The position numbers and the translations under genes are program-made. Positions 36,116-44,742 of a DNA stretch of 64,000 nt are shown here, piece after piece (position 1 is the first letter of the stretch; every line of letters starts with the position of its first letter). This DNA is from Caulifigura coniformis (lineage in GTDB: Bacteria; Planctomycetota; Planctomycetia; Planctomycetales; Planctomycetaceae): assembly GCF_007745175.1 (NCBI RefSeq), contig NZ_CP036271.1:2495227-2559226 (forward strand), written 5' to 3'. The notes beneath the pieces were generated by a model. It saw nothing but the letters and a program-made list of their open reading frames with translations, made no database searches and was not told the DNA's origin.

Positions 36116-37933
36116 TCAATCCCGTTTCACGTGCAACAGCCTGACCCGCTCGACGACCGGCTTGTCGGTCGTCGGCAGTTCCCACGCCGGGCGGCTGTCG
36201 AGCAGGACCAGATCACTGGGCCGGTAATCGAACTCGGCGACGACCTCCAGCCGGCCCGCCGCGATGAGCCGGTCGGCTTCGGCCTGGTCCGCATGCGGAC
36301 CGACGACGACATACAGCGGCACCTCGGTCTGGTTCGGCCCCACCCGGGTCATGTCGAAATCGGCGGCCGCGAGCGTCAGGTATCCGACCGGGCTGTCGCG
36401 CTGCCCCGCCGCGAGGTGGAAGTACAGGCCGGGCTCGGCGAGGACATAGAGCGCGCACCGGACGCCTTCGACCTCGCGGGGCAGGGATTCAGTCCGTAAG
36501 CGGGCCACGATTTCTGCGGACACCGACTGCAGCCCACTTCGATTCTCCCACGCCGGGTAGGGGCCCCGGACCGATCCTGTGAACGCCGCGTAGGCTCCCA
36601 CCATGACGACGAACGCCGCGAAGAAGACTCCCAGTCTCTTCCAGCGACCTTGCGGTGGCGCCGGATCAGGGGACGGGCCGTTCAGCGTCGAGGCGTTCCA
36701 GTCGGCCGGAAGGAGCCATGTCGCCATCAGGCAGGCGAGCCCGAGAATCACACCGAAGATCCACGTCAGGCCAAGCCGCGGGTAGGGCGTGTACAACGGC
36801 ACGGCGACAGTCAGTCCGATCAGCCAGGCCGCCGCCAGCCAGAGGCTCAGCTCGCGCAGGCGTGATCGCGCCGTCACGTTCGCAGAGACCGGGTCTCCCT
36901 CCGCTCGCCCATCGCTTCGCGCCTCTGCCGACAACCGACGCCACTCAAACGCGATCAACTGGCTGGAAAGGATGACCGTCGCGAAGAGCAGGGCGGGAAA
37001 CGGGGAGAGCTTGGTCAGCAGGCGGTTGTCGTGGGCGAGAGCGGCCACCTGCCGCACAGCGTTCGGCCACCACTGCCCCAGTCCCGTGAAGTACCCCGCA
37101 TGGTTCTTCGCCACGGCCGAATAGCCGCCGTACTTCTGCAACTCCCACAGCCACGGCGCCCAGAGCAGAAACGCGATGCCCGCGGTGAGCCCCCACCGAC
37201 CCAGGCACACGCCGGCAGCGCCGAACACCGTCCCCGATTTCGGCGCGTCGGCGAGCGGCGGGCCTGAGCCCGCTGATGACTTCACGCGTTTTTTGGACCG
37301 CGATGGTGACGGCTGAGGATCAGGGGGCTGACGCCCGCTCGCCACTATCGCGCCCGCGCCCCCGAACACGATCCACCCCGCCGTCCCCGCCCCGGTGATC
37401 GCCAGCGTGAGCCAGCCGTTGTACTTGGTCCACCACGCCAGGGACGCCAGCACCCCGGCCGCGACGATGTTCCCGGCCCCTCCCGACTGGACCGCTCGCC
37501 ACCCCGCCCACACCCCCGCGGTCATCCACAACCCGAGCATCGCGTCCGTCAGCGCCGCACGGCTGTACGCGATGTGGAACTCGTTGAAGGCTAACAGCAC
37601 CATCGCCGCCATCGCCGCGGGTGGCCCCCACCACGCGCGAACCATCCCCCAGACCACCAGCAACGTCAGCGACCCGCTGACGACATTCACCCACATCACC
37701 CCCTGCGGCCCGCCGAAAATCGCCGCCCACTCCAGGCAGAACGGCAACAGCGGCGGGGCATACAGATGCTGGAACGGGTACCGCCCGTCCGGCGTGTAAA
37801 GGTTCGACGCGTACACTCCCTCGTCGAAATGTTCGACCGCCATCCGCGCGGGAACCGCCGCGCGCAGTCCGAAGCCGGCCGCGAAGACGGCGACGACGAG
37901 AGCAATTTCGAGACGGGTCGGGCGCGGGCTCAT
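36116..37933 (-). CDS. GT39/ArnT-like membrane glycosyltransferase
   Basis: The 605-residue protein has about 10-11 membrane helices. FDEGVYASNLYTPDGRYPFQHLY, with the acidic pair in the first external loop, is typical of PMT/ArnT-type enzymes that use polyprenyl-phosphate sugars. AFNEFHIAYSRAALTDAMLGLW follows in the third or fourth helix region. A Pro/Ser/Lys-rich loop interrupts the middle. A soluble C-terminal domain of about 130 residues ends in VVERVRLLHVKRD. Acceptor unknown; lipid or surface glycan is likely. A homologous 3' end fragment lies at 34628-34825. Start is ATG 37933. Confidence 0.86.
   Translation of the reverse strand: MSPRPTRLEIALVVAVFAAGFGLRAAVPARMAVEHFDEGVYASNLYTPDGRYPFQHLYAPPLLPFCLEWAAIFGGPQGVMWVNVVSGSLTLLVVWGMVRAWWGPPAAMAAMVLLAFNEFHIAYSRAALTDAMLGLWMTAGVWAGWRAVQSGGAGNIVAAGVLASLAWWTKYNGWLTLAITGAGTAGWIVFGGAGAIVASGRQPPDPQPSPSRSKKRVKSSAGSGPPLADAPKSGTVFGAAGVCLGRWGLTAGIAFLLWAPWLWELQKYGGYSAVAKNHAGYFTGLGQWWPNAVRQVAALAHDNRLLTKLSPFPALLFATVILSSQLIAFEWRRLSAEARSDGRAEGDPVSANVTARSRLRELSLWLAAAWLIGLTVAVPLYTPYPRLGLTWIFGVILGLACLMATWLLPADWNASTLNGPSPDPAPPQGRWKRLGVFFAAFVVMVGAYAAFTGSVRGPYPAWENRSGLQSVSAEIVARLRTESLPREVEGVRCALYVLAEPGLYFHLAAGQRDSPVGYLTLAAADFDMTRVGPNQTEVPLYVVVGPHADQAEADRLIAAGRLEVVAEFDYRPSDLVLLDSRPAWELPTTDKPVVERVRLLHVKRD
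36124..36137. promoter_or_regulatory. ParB-site-like 14-mer D within the 3' end of the GT39 gene
   Basis: GTTTCACGTGCAAC occurs within the last codons of the glycosyltransferase gene (encoding LLHVKRD on the minus strand). It is identical to the intergenic copy at 33573-33586. Because this copy is coding, the match could reflect the peptide sequence rather than ParB binding. Confidence 0.4.
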
Positions 37934-37964
37934 GACATGCCAGTTTAGGACCGCCCCGAATGCA

Positions 37965-38000
37965 AAGCACCCCGGCTGCTCCGCAGCAGCCGGGGTGCTT
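37965..38000 (-). terminator. 16-bp perfect hairpin after the FMN/ApbE fusion gene
   Basis: AAGCACCCCGGCTGCT (37965-37980) pairs with AGCAGCCGGGGTGCTT (37985-38000) around CCGC. It lies 13 bases beyond the stop of the fusion gene and before the GT39 start, so it separates the two units. Confidence 0.85.
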
Positions 38001-38013
38001 GAACACTGTCGCC

Positions 38014-40677
38014 CTACTTCTGTTCCGGCCACGCGCCCGTCTGAATCGCCCCGCCCCCTCCACTCGGAATGAGCTGGGCGCCAAGTTCGCGAAGCCTGGC
38101 CACCGCCTGCGCATCCGCGGCCATCAGGAGCGCAGTGTCCCAGCCATCGGCCTCGCGACAGGTGGGCGCGATCACCGCCACCGCCCGCCACCGCGGCTCC
38201 GCCGGCCGGCCGGTCAGCGTTGAGAGCAGGTGCTTGTTAGCACCGCTGCCGCCGCGAGGATACACGCCGCTTGTGGAGAGCGCCTGGTCCCGGAGAGTCA
38301 GGCGGGGCGTCGCCCACGCGCCCGCGTCCGGATCCAGCCCCACCTCCCACGCCCCGGACGACCGCAGTTCCCCTCCGATCTCGATGAGGAATTCCTTCAG
38401 GCCCGCCGTCCGCAGCAGGTCATACACCCGGTCGACCGCGTGGCCCTGCAGCAGCGAACCGAGATCGATCTGCACACGAGGATCCCGTTTCTGCAGCGAG
38501 GGGACCATCTCCTCCACGGCCAGTTTCTGCCATCCGATCGACTCGAGCAACGTTCGGATCGTCTCATTCGAAGGCGGCTCGGCCTTTGGCCCCGAAGGAC
38601 CGTTGCCCCACGCATCCACCAACGGACCGACGGTGATGTCGAACGCGCCGCTGGTCGCCTCGCTCAGCTCGAGGCCCTGGGACACCAGCGAGGCGAGTTC
38701 CTTCGAGCACTCGATTTCGAGCGTCGTCTCGCTGCTGTTGAACTGCGACGTTTCCGACCCGGGACGCCAATGGGACAGAGTCGCTTCGATCCGTTCGAGC
38801 TCAGCGGTCACCTGATCCTGAAGCGTCGCCGTCCCCCCCAGCGGATCGCGGATCTTGATCGTCCAGCTCGTCCCGAACGCCCGCCCGGTGAGCGTCGAAG
38901 GACCAGCCACGCGGGGCACGGCGCCGCCGTCGGAGCCTGCCTCCACCGGCCACCACATCCATGCGGCGGCAATCCCCACCGTGGCCATCGCCAGCAGGTC
39001 CCGAACCGACCAGCGGTCGGCCGTGCCGTGTGACCGGACGAACTTCAGCAGCGCCCCCGTCGGGCAGCCGAACCGGCAGTAGGCCTGCGGAACGAAGAGC
39101 GCAGCCACCAGCCCGGCGAGGCCGACCAGCATCGACACGGCGGCCGCGGGGCCGAGAACCCACGCGTCGAATGGCTCGAGCCAGGTGAGGTTGAACTGCG
39201 GTCGAACCAGGGCCAGCACGAACGCAGCGATCAGGAGGAGCCAGGGCAGGAGTCCCAGCGCCCGATTCAGTAGCCGCGGCAGCCGGATGTGCAGCCGCCG
39301 ATTTCGCCCGAGCCATTCCTGGACCGCGCCATGCGGACAGAGTGAGTGACAGTAGACCTGGCGCTTGGCTGACCACGGAACGACCAGCGCCACGGCAACG
39401 AGCGCCACGAGGCCCGGCGCCGTCGACCACGACGCCCCGTTTCTCGACCAGCCGGCAAGCAGGGACATCGAGAGCATGTCACCCAGCCACAGTCCGAAAG
39501 CAGCCACCAGGACGAGCTGCCAGATTTCCCGCACCCGACGCCCTCCCAGCATCGGAACAAACGTGATCGCCAGACCACCAGTCACGATCCCCAGCAGCCC
39601 AAGGTCACGCAGCTTCCAGGTCGCGCCGATGGCCTTGGGCGTCGCCTGTTCGACTTCCGATTGCAGACGACGGCGAACCCCTTCGGCCAGTCCAAAACTT
39701 GTCTGCGTTGCTCCGGACACCCCTTCGATGCCCGAGGTGTTGAAGTCGATGCGAGTCCAGTCGTCGATCGATTTGCCGGCAAGTCCATCGAGGAAACCCT
39801 CGTCATCGCGGACGCGATCGACGTATTCAGGGGTGTCGTAGCTGCTGCGCAGACGCACCGCGGTGACACGCTTGCGCGATGAGTCCACCGCGACGAGCGC
39901 CTCAGTCGGTCCGCTGTATCCCCGGACGGTTTCCGCCGCCGGCGATGTCCGCAGCAGATAGCCCAGCGTGGCGTCTTCTGGCCCCCGCACTTCCACCCAG
40001 CCCGCGCGGCCCGCATCAGACTTCAGGTTCGTGGCGGTCGGAAAAACCTCCTGCGCTTCGGCCAGTGTGATCGAATCCGGAAACCGCAGTGAGGTCGCAT
40101 GCCCCGCCAGCCGTGCTTCGAGCGACTCCGCCATTGCCAGACTGGTCAGCGTCGACCCGCTGACCGCTTCGATGGCAGGCCGCTGGCCACTGGCAGGGTT
40201 CCACCCCCGGAACTGGGTCCAGTAGGTCGAGGCATTCCTCACCTGCTCGACATGCTCGGCCGTGTCGCGACTCCACAGCAGACTGACGCCCGTGATGCCG
40301 CCGTTGGGGTCGAGACCGACGAGCAGGTTGCTTGGACCGGAGTAACCGACGAGATGATCGGACTGGGGGGACGTCGTCAGGACGACTCCCAGTTCTACTC
40401 CAGCCGAATCGAGGACCTTCCAGCCGTTGAGGATCGGCACATGGGGGCCGAGGCGAGCGGCGGTCGGAAACAGTCGCAACGTCTCTTCAAAAGGAATGTC
40501 GCTCGGTTGGTCCCGGCGGTGGTTGCTTTGGGCGATCAGGAATGCCGCCGCTGCGAGGATGAGGGCCCGCGTGACGCGAACCAGCCAGCGAACCACGAGC
40601 GGCAGCGGCTTGAACGGAGCGCGCGGGTCCTTCAGGACTGGCAGCAAAGGGCTGTGATCCGGCGGACCTGCTGACAC
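38014..40677 (-). CDS. Fusion of two FMN-binding domains, NosR-like Fe-S membrane core and ApbE-like domain
   Basis: The 887-residue protein has one early membrane anchor (about 28-50), then two FMN-binding domains with flavinylation motifs SGSTLT (173-178) and SGATQT (321-326), each preceded by an IE-x-V element. About six membrane helices follow, with two Cys-x-x-x-Cys-Pro motifs (YCHSLCPHG, Cys443/Cys447; YCRFGCPTG, Cys534/Cys538), as in the NosR/NapH core. The last 295 residues match ApbE flavin transferase (GTSWTIKI, IDLGSLLQGHAVD, IEIGGEL, ADGWDTALLMA). The ApbE part departs from consensus: Gln for Lys in the KGYAVD-type motif and STLTG for DPxTG. GTG 40677 has AGGAGA upstream; TTG 40704 is an alternative. 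Confidence 0.88.
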   Translation of the reverse strand: MSAGPPDHSPLLPVLKDPRAPFKPLPLVVRWLVRVTRALILAAAAFLIAQSNHRRDQPSDIPFEETLRLFPTAARLGPHVPILNGWKVLDSAGVELGVVLTTSPQSDHLVGYSGPSNLLVGLDPNGGITGVSLLWSRDTAEHVEQVRNASTYWTQFRGWNPASGQRPAIEAVSGSTLTSLAMAESLEARLAGHATSLRFPDSITLAEAQEVFPTATNLKSDAGRAGWVEVRGPEDATLGYLLRTSPAAETVRGYSGPTEALVAVDSSRKRVTAVRLRSSYDTPEYVDRVRDDEGFLDGLAGKSIDDWTRIDFNTSGIEGVSGATQTSFGLAEGVRRRLQSEVEQATPKAIGATWKLRDLGLLGIVTGGLAITFVPMLGGRRVREIWQLVLVAAFGLWLGDMLSMSLLAGWSRNGASWSTAPGLVALVAVALVVPWSAKRQVYCHSLCPHGAVQEWLGRNRRLHIRLPRLLNRALGLLPWLLLIAAFVLALVRPQFNLTWLEPFDAWVLGPAAAVSMLVGLAGLVAALFVPQAYCRFGCPTGALLKFVRSHGTADRWSVRDLLAMATVGIAAAWMWWPVEAGSDGGAVPRVAGPSTLTGRAFGTSWTIKIRDPLGGTATLQDQVTAELERIEATLSHWRPGSETSQFNSSETTLEIECSKELASLVSQGLELSEATSGAFDITVGPLVDAWGNGPSGPKAEPPSNETIRTLLESIGWQKLAVEEMVPSLQKRDPRVQIDLGSLLQGHAVDRVYDLLRTAGLKEFLIEIGGELRSSGAWEVGLDPDAGAWATPRLTLRDQALSTSGVYPRGGSGANKHLLSTLTGRPAEPRWRAVAVIAPTCREADGWDTALLMAADAQAVARLRELGAQLIPSGGGGAIQTGAWPEQK

Positions 40678-40761
40678 GAGACCCGATTTCTCCTGGGCGA
40701 ACAAACGGCTGGCAATTCAGCGTAGTTCGAAGAGGGAGACGATTCACGGCCGTTCAACAAA

Positions 40762-40794
40762 GAAGCCCGGCTTCCTGGGCAGAAGCCGGGCTTC
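40762..40794. terminator. 13-bp hairpin between fusion and EF-hand genes
   Basis: GAAGCCCGGCTTC (40762-40774) pairs with GAAGCCGGGCTTC (40782-40794) across a 7-base loop. It is downstream of the EF-hand gene (minus strand) and upstream of the fusion gene. Confidence 0.75.
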
Positions 40795-40808
40795 GGGCGT
40801 CGAAAATC

Positions 40809-40852
40809 GAGCCGAGGCGTGCCTGGATTGTCGGAGAGGCACGCCCCGGCTC
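40809..40852 (-). terminator. Second hairpin directly after the EF-hand gene
   Basis: GAGCCGAGGCGTGCCT (40809-40824) pairs with AGGCACGCCCCGGCTC (40837-40852) with one A-C mismatch and a 12-base loop. It starts 10 bases past the EF-hand stop. Confidence 0.7.
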
Positions 40853-40862
40853 AGCGGAGGAT

Positions 40863-42272
40863 TCACTCGTCGCTTTCGGGGCGACGTTCCCGACGCTCAC
40901 TCGGAGCGCCGAATTCCCGGGCGATCGCTTCCCGCAGTTCCTCGGGACTGATCCGGCCGTCACCGTTGCCATCCAGGTCCTTGAACCGTTCCTTCATCCG
41001 GTCCGGAGCTTCGTCCTTCGAAACACTGCCATCCCCATCCCGGTCGAGCCGGGAGAAGATGTCTCGAGGCCGCTCGCCGTCACGGCCAGGTCCCCGTTCC
41101 CCACGCGGCGGGCCTCCTTCCGGCCGACCCTCCGGACGACCTTCAGGACGCGGACGATCACCTTCGCGTGCCCCCTCGGGACGCGGCCGATCGCCGTCGC
41201 GCGGACCTTCCGGACGTCGATCACCGTCGCGCATTCCTTCCGGGCGGGGACGGTCGCCGTCCCGCGGTCCGTCAGGACGCCGGTCACCATCGCGCGGCCC
41301 CTCTGCCCGCCGTTCACCGTCGCGGACCATTTCGCGATCACGGTCGCCCCCTTCACGACGCATCCCGTCCGGTCCGCCGAAGCCCGGCCGGCCAAAGCCC
41401 CGGAACTCCGATCCCCCAAACGGCCCGCCAGCCAGCTCGGCAAAATCGAGTTCGCCGTCTGAGTTCCGGTCGAGTTCTTCGAATCGGTCGGCCAGCCGCG
41501 CGAGCTCCCTGCGATTCAGCTTTCCATTCTCGTCGCGATCAAGGACCCGGATCAGCGGGCTCATCGGCCGTCCCTCGCCGAAGCGACCGAATCCCCGTGC
41601 TTCCGGGCGGTCCCCACGTTCCATGCGGTCCCCTTCCGGAGGTCGAGGCGGGCCATCCGGACGTCCGGGGCCATCTCCTCGGCCCGGTCCCGGTCCGCGA
41701 TCGCCGTCTTCCCGGGCCATCTCACGTCCTTCAGGACGCGGGCGGTCGCCCGCCCCTTCCGGCCGTCGACCGTCGCGGCCCCCCGGCGGACCGTACTTCG
41801 CCATCACTTTCTCGAATTCCTCACGCGTCAATTCGCTCTTCCCCGAGGCAGTGAACACCAGTTCAAGTCGCTCCTGCATTTCAGCCGGCGCCTGTTCCGG
41901 GATCTCCTGCTTCGTGAACTTGCCGTCCTTGTCCCGGTCGATCCGTTCGAACATCTGGCCCGGCGAAAACATCGGGCGATCGCTGCCAAACCGCCCGCGG
42001 GGAGCCTCGACCGGCTTGTCCTCATGCGTCATTGCGGCGACGAACTCTTCGCGGCTCAACTTGTGGTCGTCGTTCTTGTCCCCAACGCGGACCAGCCGCT
42101 CGTAAAACCGCTTGCGATCTTCGCCGATCTCGTCGTCGACGAGCGTCCCGTCGCTGTTCTTGTCGAGCGTTTCAAAGAGCTTCGCGGGCTCCTGGACCGG
42201 CTCGTCGCTCTTCACGGGACCGATCCACGTCAGCGCCGACGCGCAGACCATCCCGAATGCCATTCGTTTCAT
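40863..42272 (-). CDS. Secreted EF-hand protein with Asp/Arg/Pro-rich repeats
   Basis: The 469-residue product has a short signal peptide (MAFGMVCASALTWIGPVKS). Seven canonical calcium-binding loops are visible: DKNSDGTLVDDE, DKNDDHKLSREE, DRDKDGKFTKQE, DRDENGKLNRRE, DRNSDGELDFAE, DRDGDGSVSKDE and DGNGDGRISPEE; an eighth (TASGKSELTREE) lacks key acidic residues. Between them lie low-complexity stretches built from PRDGDRRPEG units. Such proteins are common in planctomycetes and are thought to bind calcium outside the cell. Two hairpins lie downstream. The gene is divergent from the Pro-rich protein gene across a 267-base gap. Confidence 0.85.
   Translation of the reverse strand: MKRMAFGMVCASALTWIGPVKSDEPVQEPAKLFETLDKNSDGTLVDDEIGEDRKRFYERLVRVGDKNDDHKLSREEFVAAMTHEDKPVEAPRGRFGSDRPMFSPGQMFERIDRDKDGKFTKQEIPEQAPAEMQERLELVFTASGKSELTREEFEKVMAKYGPPGGRDGRRPEGAGDRPRPEGREMAREDGDRGPGPGRGDGPGRPDGPPRPPEGDRMERGDRPEARGFGRFGEGRPMSPLIRVLDRDENGKLNRRELARLADRFEELDRNSDGELDFAELAGGPFGGSEFRGFGRPGFGGPDGMRREGGDRDREMVRDGERRAEGPRDGDRRPDGPRDGDRPRPEGMRDGDRRPEGPRDGDRPRPEGAREGDRPRPEGRPEGRPEGGPPRGERGPGRDGERPRDIFSRLDRDGDGSVSKDEAPDRMKERFKDLDGNGDGRISPEELREAIAREFGAPSERRERRPESDE
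41094..41345 (-). repeat. Coding tandem repeats of a PRDGDRRPEG unit
   Basis: Within the EF-hand gene this segment encodes repeated 9-12-residue units such as RPEGMRDGDR, RPEGPRDGDR and RPEGAREGDR. The DNA repeats with a period near 30-33 bases. The regular frame-keeping period and amino-acid similarity show it is a coding repeat prone to copy-number change. Confidence 0.8.
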
Positions 42273-42539
42273 GAGCTTGCTCACCGAGGGGGTGTCACTT
42301 GGAACACGACATGAAACCCCGGGCGCGTGACGGCGGTATCGGACCATTTTCAAAAGCTGTTCGATTCTGCAACGGTCGGCCTCGCCTCCGATCCACTGGA
42401 CCGGGTGACCAAATCCGCCCTTTTCCGGGTTTCTCCGATCAGATAGCTTCCGCGCAAATTGCCCGGGAGCCGCGGACGGATCGCGCGATTCCCGGAGGTG
42501 GCCAAGGACTGCAATGTCGCTCAGGGAAGGGCGCTGCGG

Positions 42540-44525
42540 ATGACTCGTAAACTTTCATCATCAAGAACCGTTCGCTGGCTGGGCGGCCTGTCGGTTCTGT
42601 TCAGCGTTGCGACAGCAGCGGTCGTCCTCCGCGGTCAGGAGGAGGACATCAACCCGATCGGAATCCTCTTCCGCCGCCGCGATGCGCGCAACGCCAAGCA
42701 GGATGAGAAGGAGAAGACGCCTCCCGGCCAGCTCCCCTCCGATGTTCCCAAGGCGCCCCCTGCCCAGTTCAGCCAGCAGAAGCAGGCCCCGGCCGCGACT
42801 CCCGCGGTGCAGAATGCCGACCCGCTGATGAAGTATGTCGATGAAGCGCTGCGCCTCAGCCAGCGCCGTCTGCTCGTCGCGGAATCCGCCAACGGCAACC
42901 CGAACTCGCCGTGGCAGATCATGCACGGCGTCCTCGCCCTCAGGCACAACCTCGAACTCAGGACGCCGCGCGGCACCGTCAACGCCCTGGGGTGGCTCTC
43001 CCGCAACCCGATGTTCCGCGGGGAAGCCTGGTTTGAAGCGACCCGCTTCGGCGGACGCGCCCATCCGTTCTCCGTCCCCTACCACTTCGAAGGGCACGTC
43101 AACCAGTTCCTGTCGCTGCTCACGATGTCCAACCTGCCGCTCGACCATAAATTCGGCGTCGCGGGCGGTAAGGGATACGTGACGATGGCGGAGATGGTTC
43201 GCCACGCCCAGATGATGGTGAACGCCAACGAAGAAATCAGCTGGACCCTCTGGTTCCTCACGCACTACCTCGAGCCCGACGCCGTCTGGACAAACCACAA
43301 CGGCGAACGCTGGGGAATGGAAAAACTCGTCGCCATGCAGACGGGCCAGAACGTCACCACAGCCCCCTGCGGCGGAACCCACGGCCTCTTCGCCCTCGCC
43401 TACGCGCGCAACTCGTACCTGCAGAAACACGGCAAGGTCACCGGCACCTGGCTCCAGGCCGACCAGAAAATCCAGCGTTACATCGCCGAGGCCAGCTCCG
43501 GAATGAATGCCGACGGATCGTTCTCGTCCGCGTTCTTCCGCGAACCCAAGCAGCACACTGATGACCCGACCGATCGCCTGAAATCGAGCGGACACATGCT
43601 CGAGTGGCTGATGATGGCCGTGCCGCAACAGGACCTGAAGCAGAACTGGGTTCGCTACGGCGTCTATCGCGTCGCGGTCGACCTGATCCAGTTCAGCAAC
43701 CAGGAAATCGACCCGGGCCCGCTGTACCACGCCGTCCACGCGATCACCCTCTACCGCGAGCGCGTGACTCCCAAGCAGATCACGCCGCAGAATCCCAGGC
43801 CGCTCGAGTCGGAACTGGCTCGCACCCCGAAGCCACAGACGGCGCCGCCCGCTGCCGCGCCACCCAAACCGACGATCGACCCGAAGTCGGTCGCGGCCAC
43901 GCCGTCGAATCCGCCGCCGCCGCGCCCTGTCGCAGAAGCGCCCCCGGGTGAGACAAAGGTCGTGATGGCGCCAGCGAACACACCGGCTCCGGTTCCCATG
44001 CCGACGGCCATCCCGACACCGCCTCCCGGCAGCACAGCCGAACCCAAGGTGGCCGTCGACACGCCCAAGCCGATTCCGTCCAACCAGTCGGCCAGCCCTG
44101 TCCCCATGCCGGAAGAACCCCGCGTGGCGGCGAACACGCCCGACAAAGTTGAGTCGCTCGTGTTGCCGACGCTCCCGGCGCCAGGCTCCGGACCGTCTGA
44201 CCCGAAGCGGCCCCCTTCAGCGCTGCCGATTGACAAGCCGGTCGGACTCGCCGCGACGCCGCCGAACCCGACGCCGATCGACACCCCCGCCGCGACGGAC
44301 GAGAAGCCGCCCGTCGTTCCGGAAGTCACAGTGGGAGCCCTCCCGGTTCCACCACTGCCGACGTTCGAAATCTCGAAGGGCACGAAGAAGAAGGGATCCA
44401 AGCCCGACGCCGCGGACGAATTGGCCCCCAGGCCGACGACGGTCTCGAGCCCGACGCCGATCGTCCTGCCGCCGCTCCCGCTCGATCCGATCGACAGCTC
44501 GGCCGCGGCAGAAGCCTCGAAGTAA
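42540..44525 (+). CDS. Exported protein with helical domain and Pro-rich C-terminus
   Basis: The 661-residue product begins with a signal or anchor (VRWLGGLSVLFSVATAAVVL). Residues about 90-410 form a helix-rich domain with MKYVDEALRLSQRRL, WQIMHGVLALRHNLEL, FEGHVNQFLSLLTMSNLPLDH, GTHGLFALAYARNSY and SGHMLEWLMMAVPQ; conserved His and Cys (APCGGTHG) suggest a toroid-like or enzyme fold, not identified. Residues 430-661 are Pro/Ala/Thr-rich low complexity. Homologues in planctomycetes often carry an unhelpful GTPase-activating-protein annotation. GGGAAGGG precedes ATG 42540. A textbook terminator follows. Confidence 0.75.
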   Translation: MTRKLSSSRTVRWLGGLSVLFSVATAAVVLRGQEEDINPIGILFRRRDARNAKQDEKEKTPPGQLPSDVPKAPPAQFSQQKQAPAATPAVQNADPLMKYVDEALRLSQRRLLVAESANGNPNSPWQIMHGVLALRHNLELRTPRGTVNALGWLSRNPMFRGEAWFEATRFGGRAHPFSVPYHFEGHVNQFLSLLTMSNLPLDHKFGVAGGKGYVTMAEMVRHAQMMVNANEEISWTLWFLTHYLEPDAVWTNHNGERWGMEKLVAMQTGQNVTTAPCGGTHGLFALAYARNSYLQKHGKVTGTWLQADQKIQRYIAEASSGMNADGSFSSAFFREPKQHTDDPTDRLKSSGHMLEWLMMAVPQQDLKQNWVRYGVYRVAVDLIQFSNQEIDPGPLYHAVHAITLYRERVTPKQITPQNPRPLESELARTPKPQTAPPAAAPPKPTIDPKSVAATPSNPPPPRPVAEAPPGETKVVMAPANTPAPVPMPTAIPTPPPGSTAEPKVAVDTPKPIPSNQSASPVPMPEEPRVAANTPDKVESLVLPTLPAPGSGPSDPKRPPSALPIDKPVGLAATPPNPTPIDTPAATDEKPPVVPEVTVGALPVPPLPTFEISKGTKKKGSKPDAADELAPRPTTVSSPTPIVLPPLPLDPIDSSAAAEASK

Positions 44526-44556
44526 CCGGCTGCGAAACCTTGAAACTCGCCTGAAC

Positions 44557-44592
44557 CACCCCGGCATCTGGACACCAGTGCCGGGGTGTTTT
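44557..44592 (+). terminator. Intrinsic terminator with T-run
   Basis: CACCCCGGCA (44557-44566) pairs with TGCCGGGGTG (44579-44588); CTGG and CCAG extend the stem around ACA, with one bulged T. TTTT follows directly. It lies 31 bases after the stop of the Pro-rich protein gene and is the clearest Rho-independent terminator in the window. Confidence 0.9.
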
Positions 44593-44742
44593 CGTGTCGG
44601 CTCCGGGCTCCCCGGTGGGGGGAGTGCTGCATCGAGCTTCGAAGGATCCCCGCAAAGTGACTCCCGTCCAGGCGGAAGCGGCGATGCCGAACTCGATCGC
44701 AACTGTGGCGGCAGGGCTCTGAAAACCCGGCCGAATCTGCAC

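Noticed and set aside
41094..41345. Regular ~30-base repeats that might suggest a CRISPR array
   Set aside because: Repeats are in frame, without unique spacers, and encode similar peptide units in the EF-hand protein.
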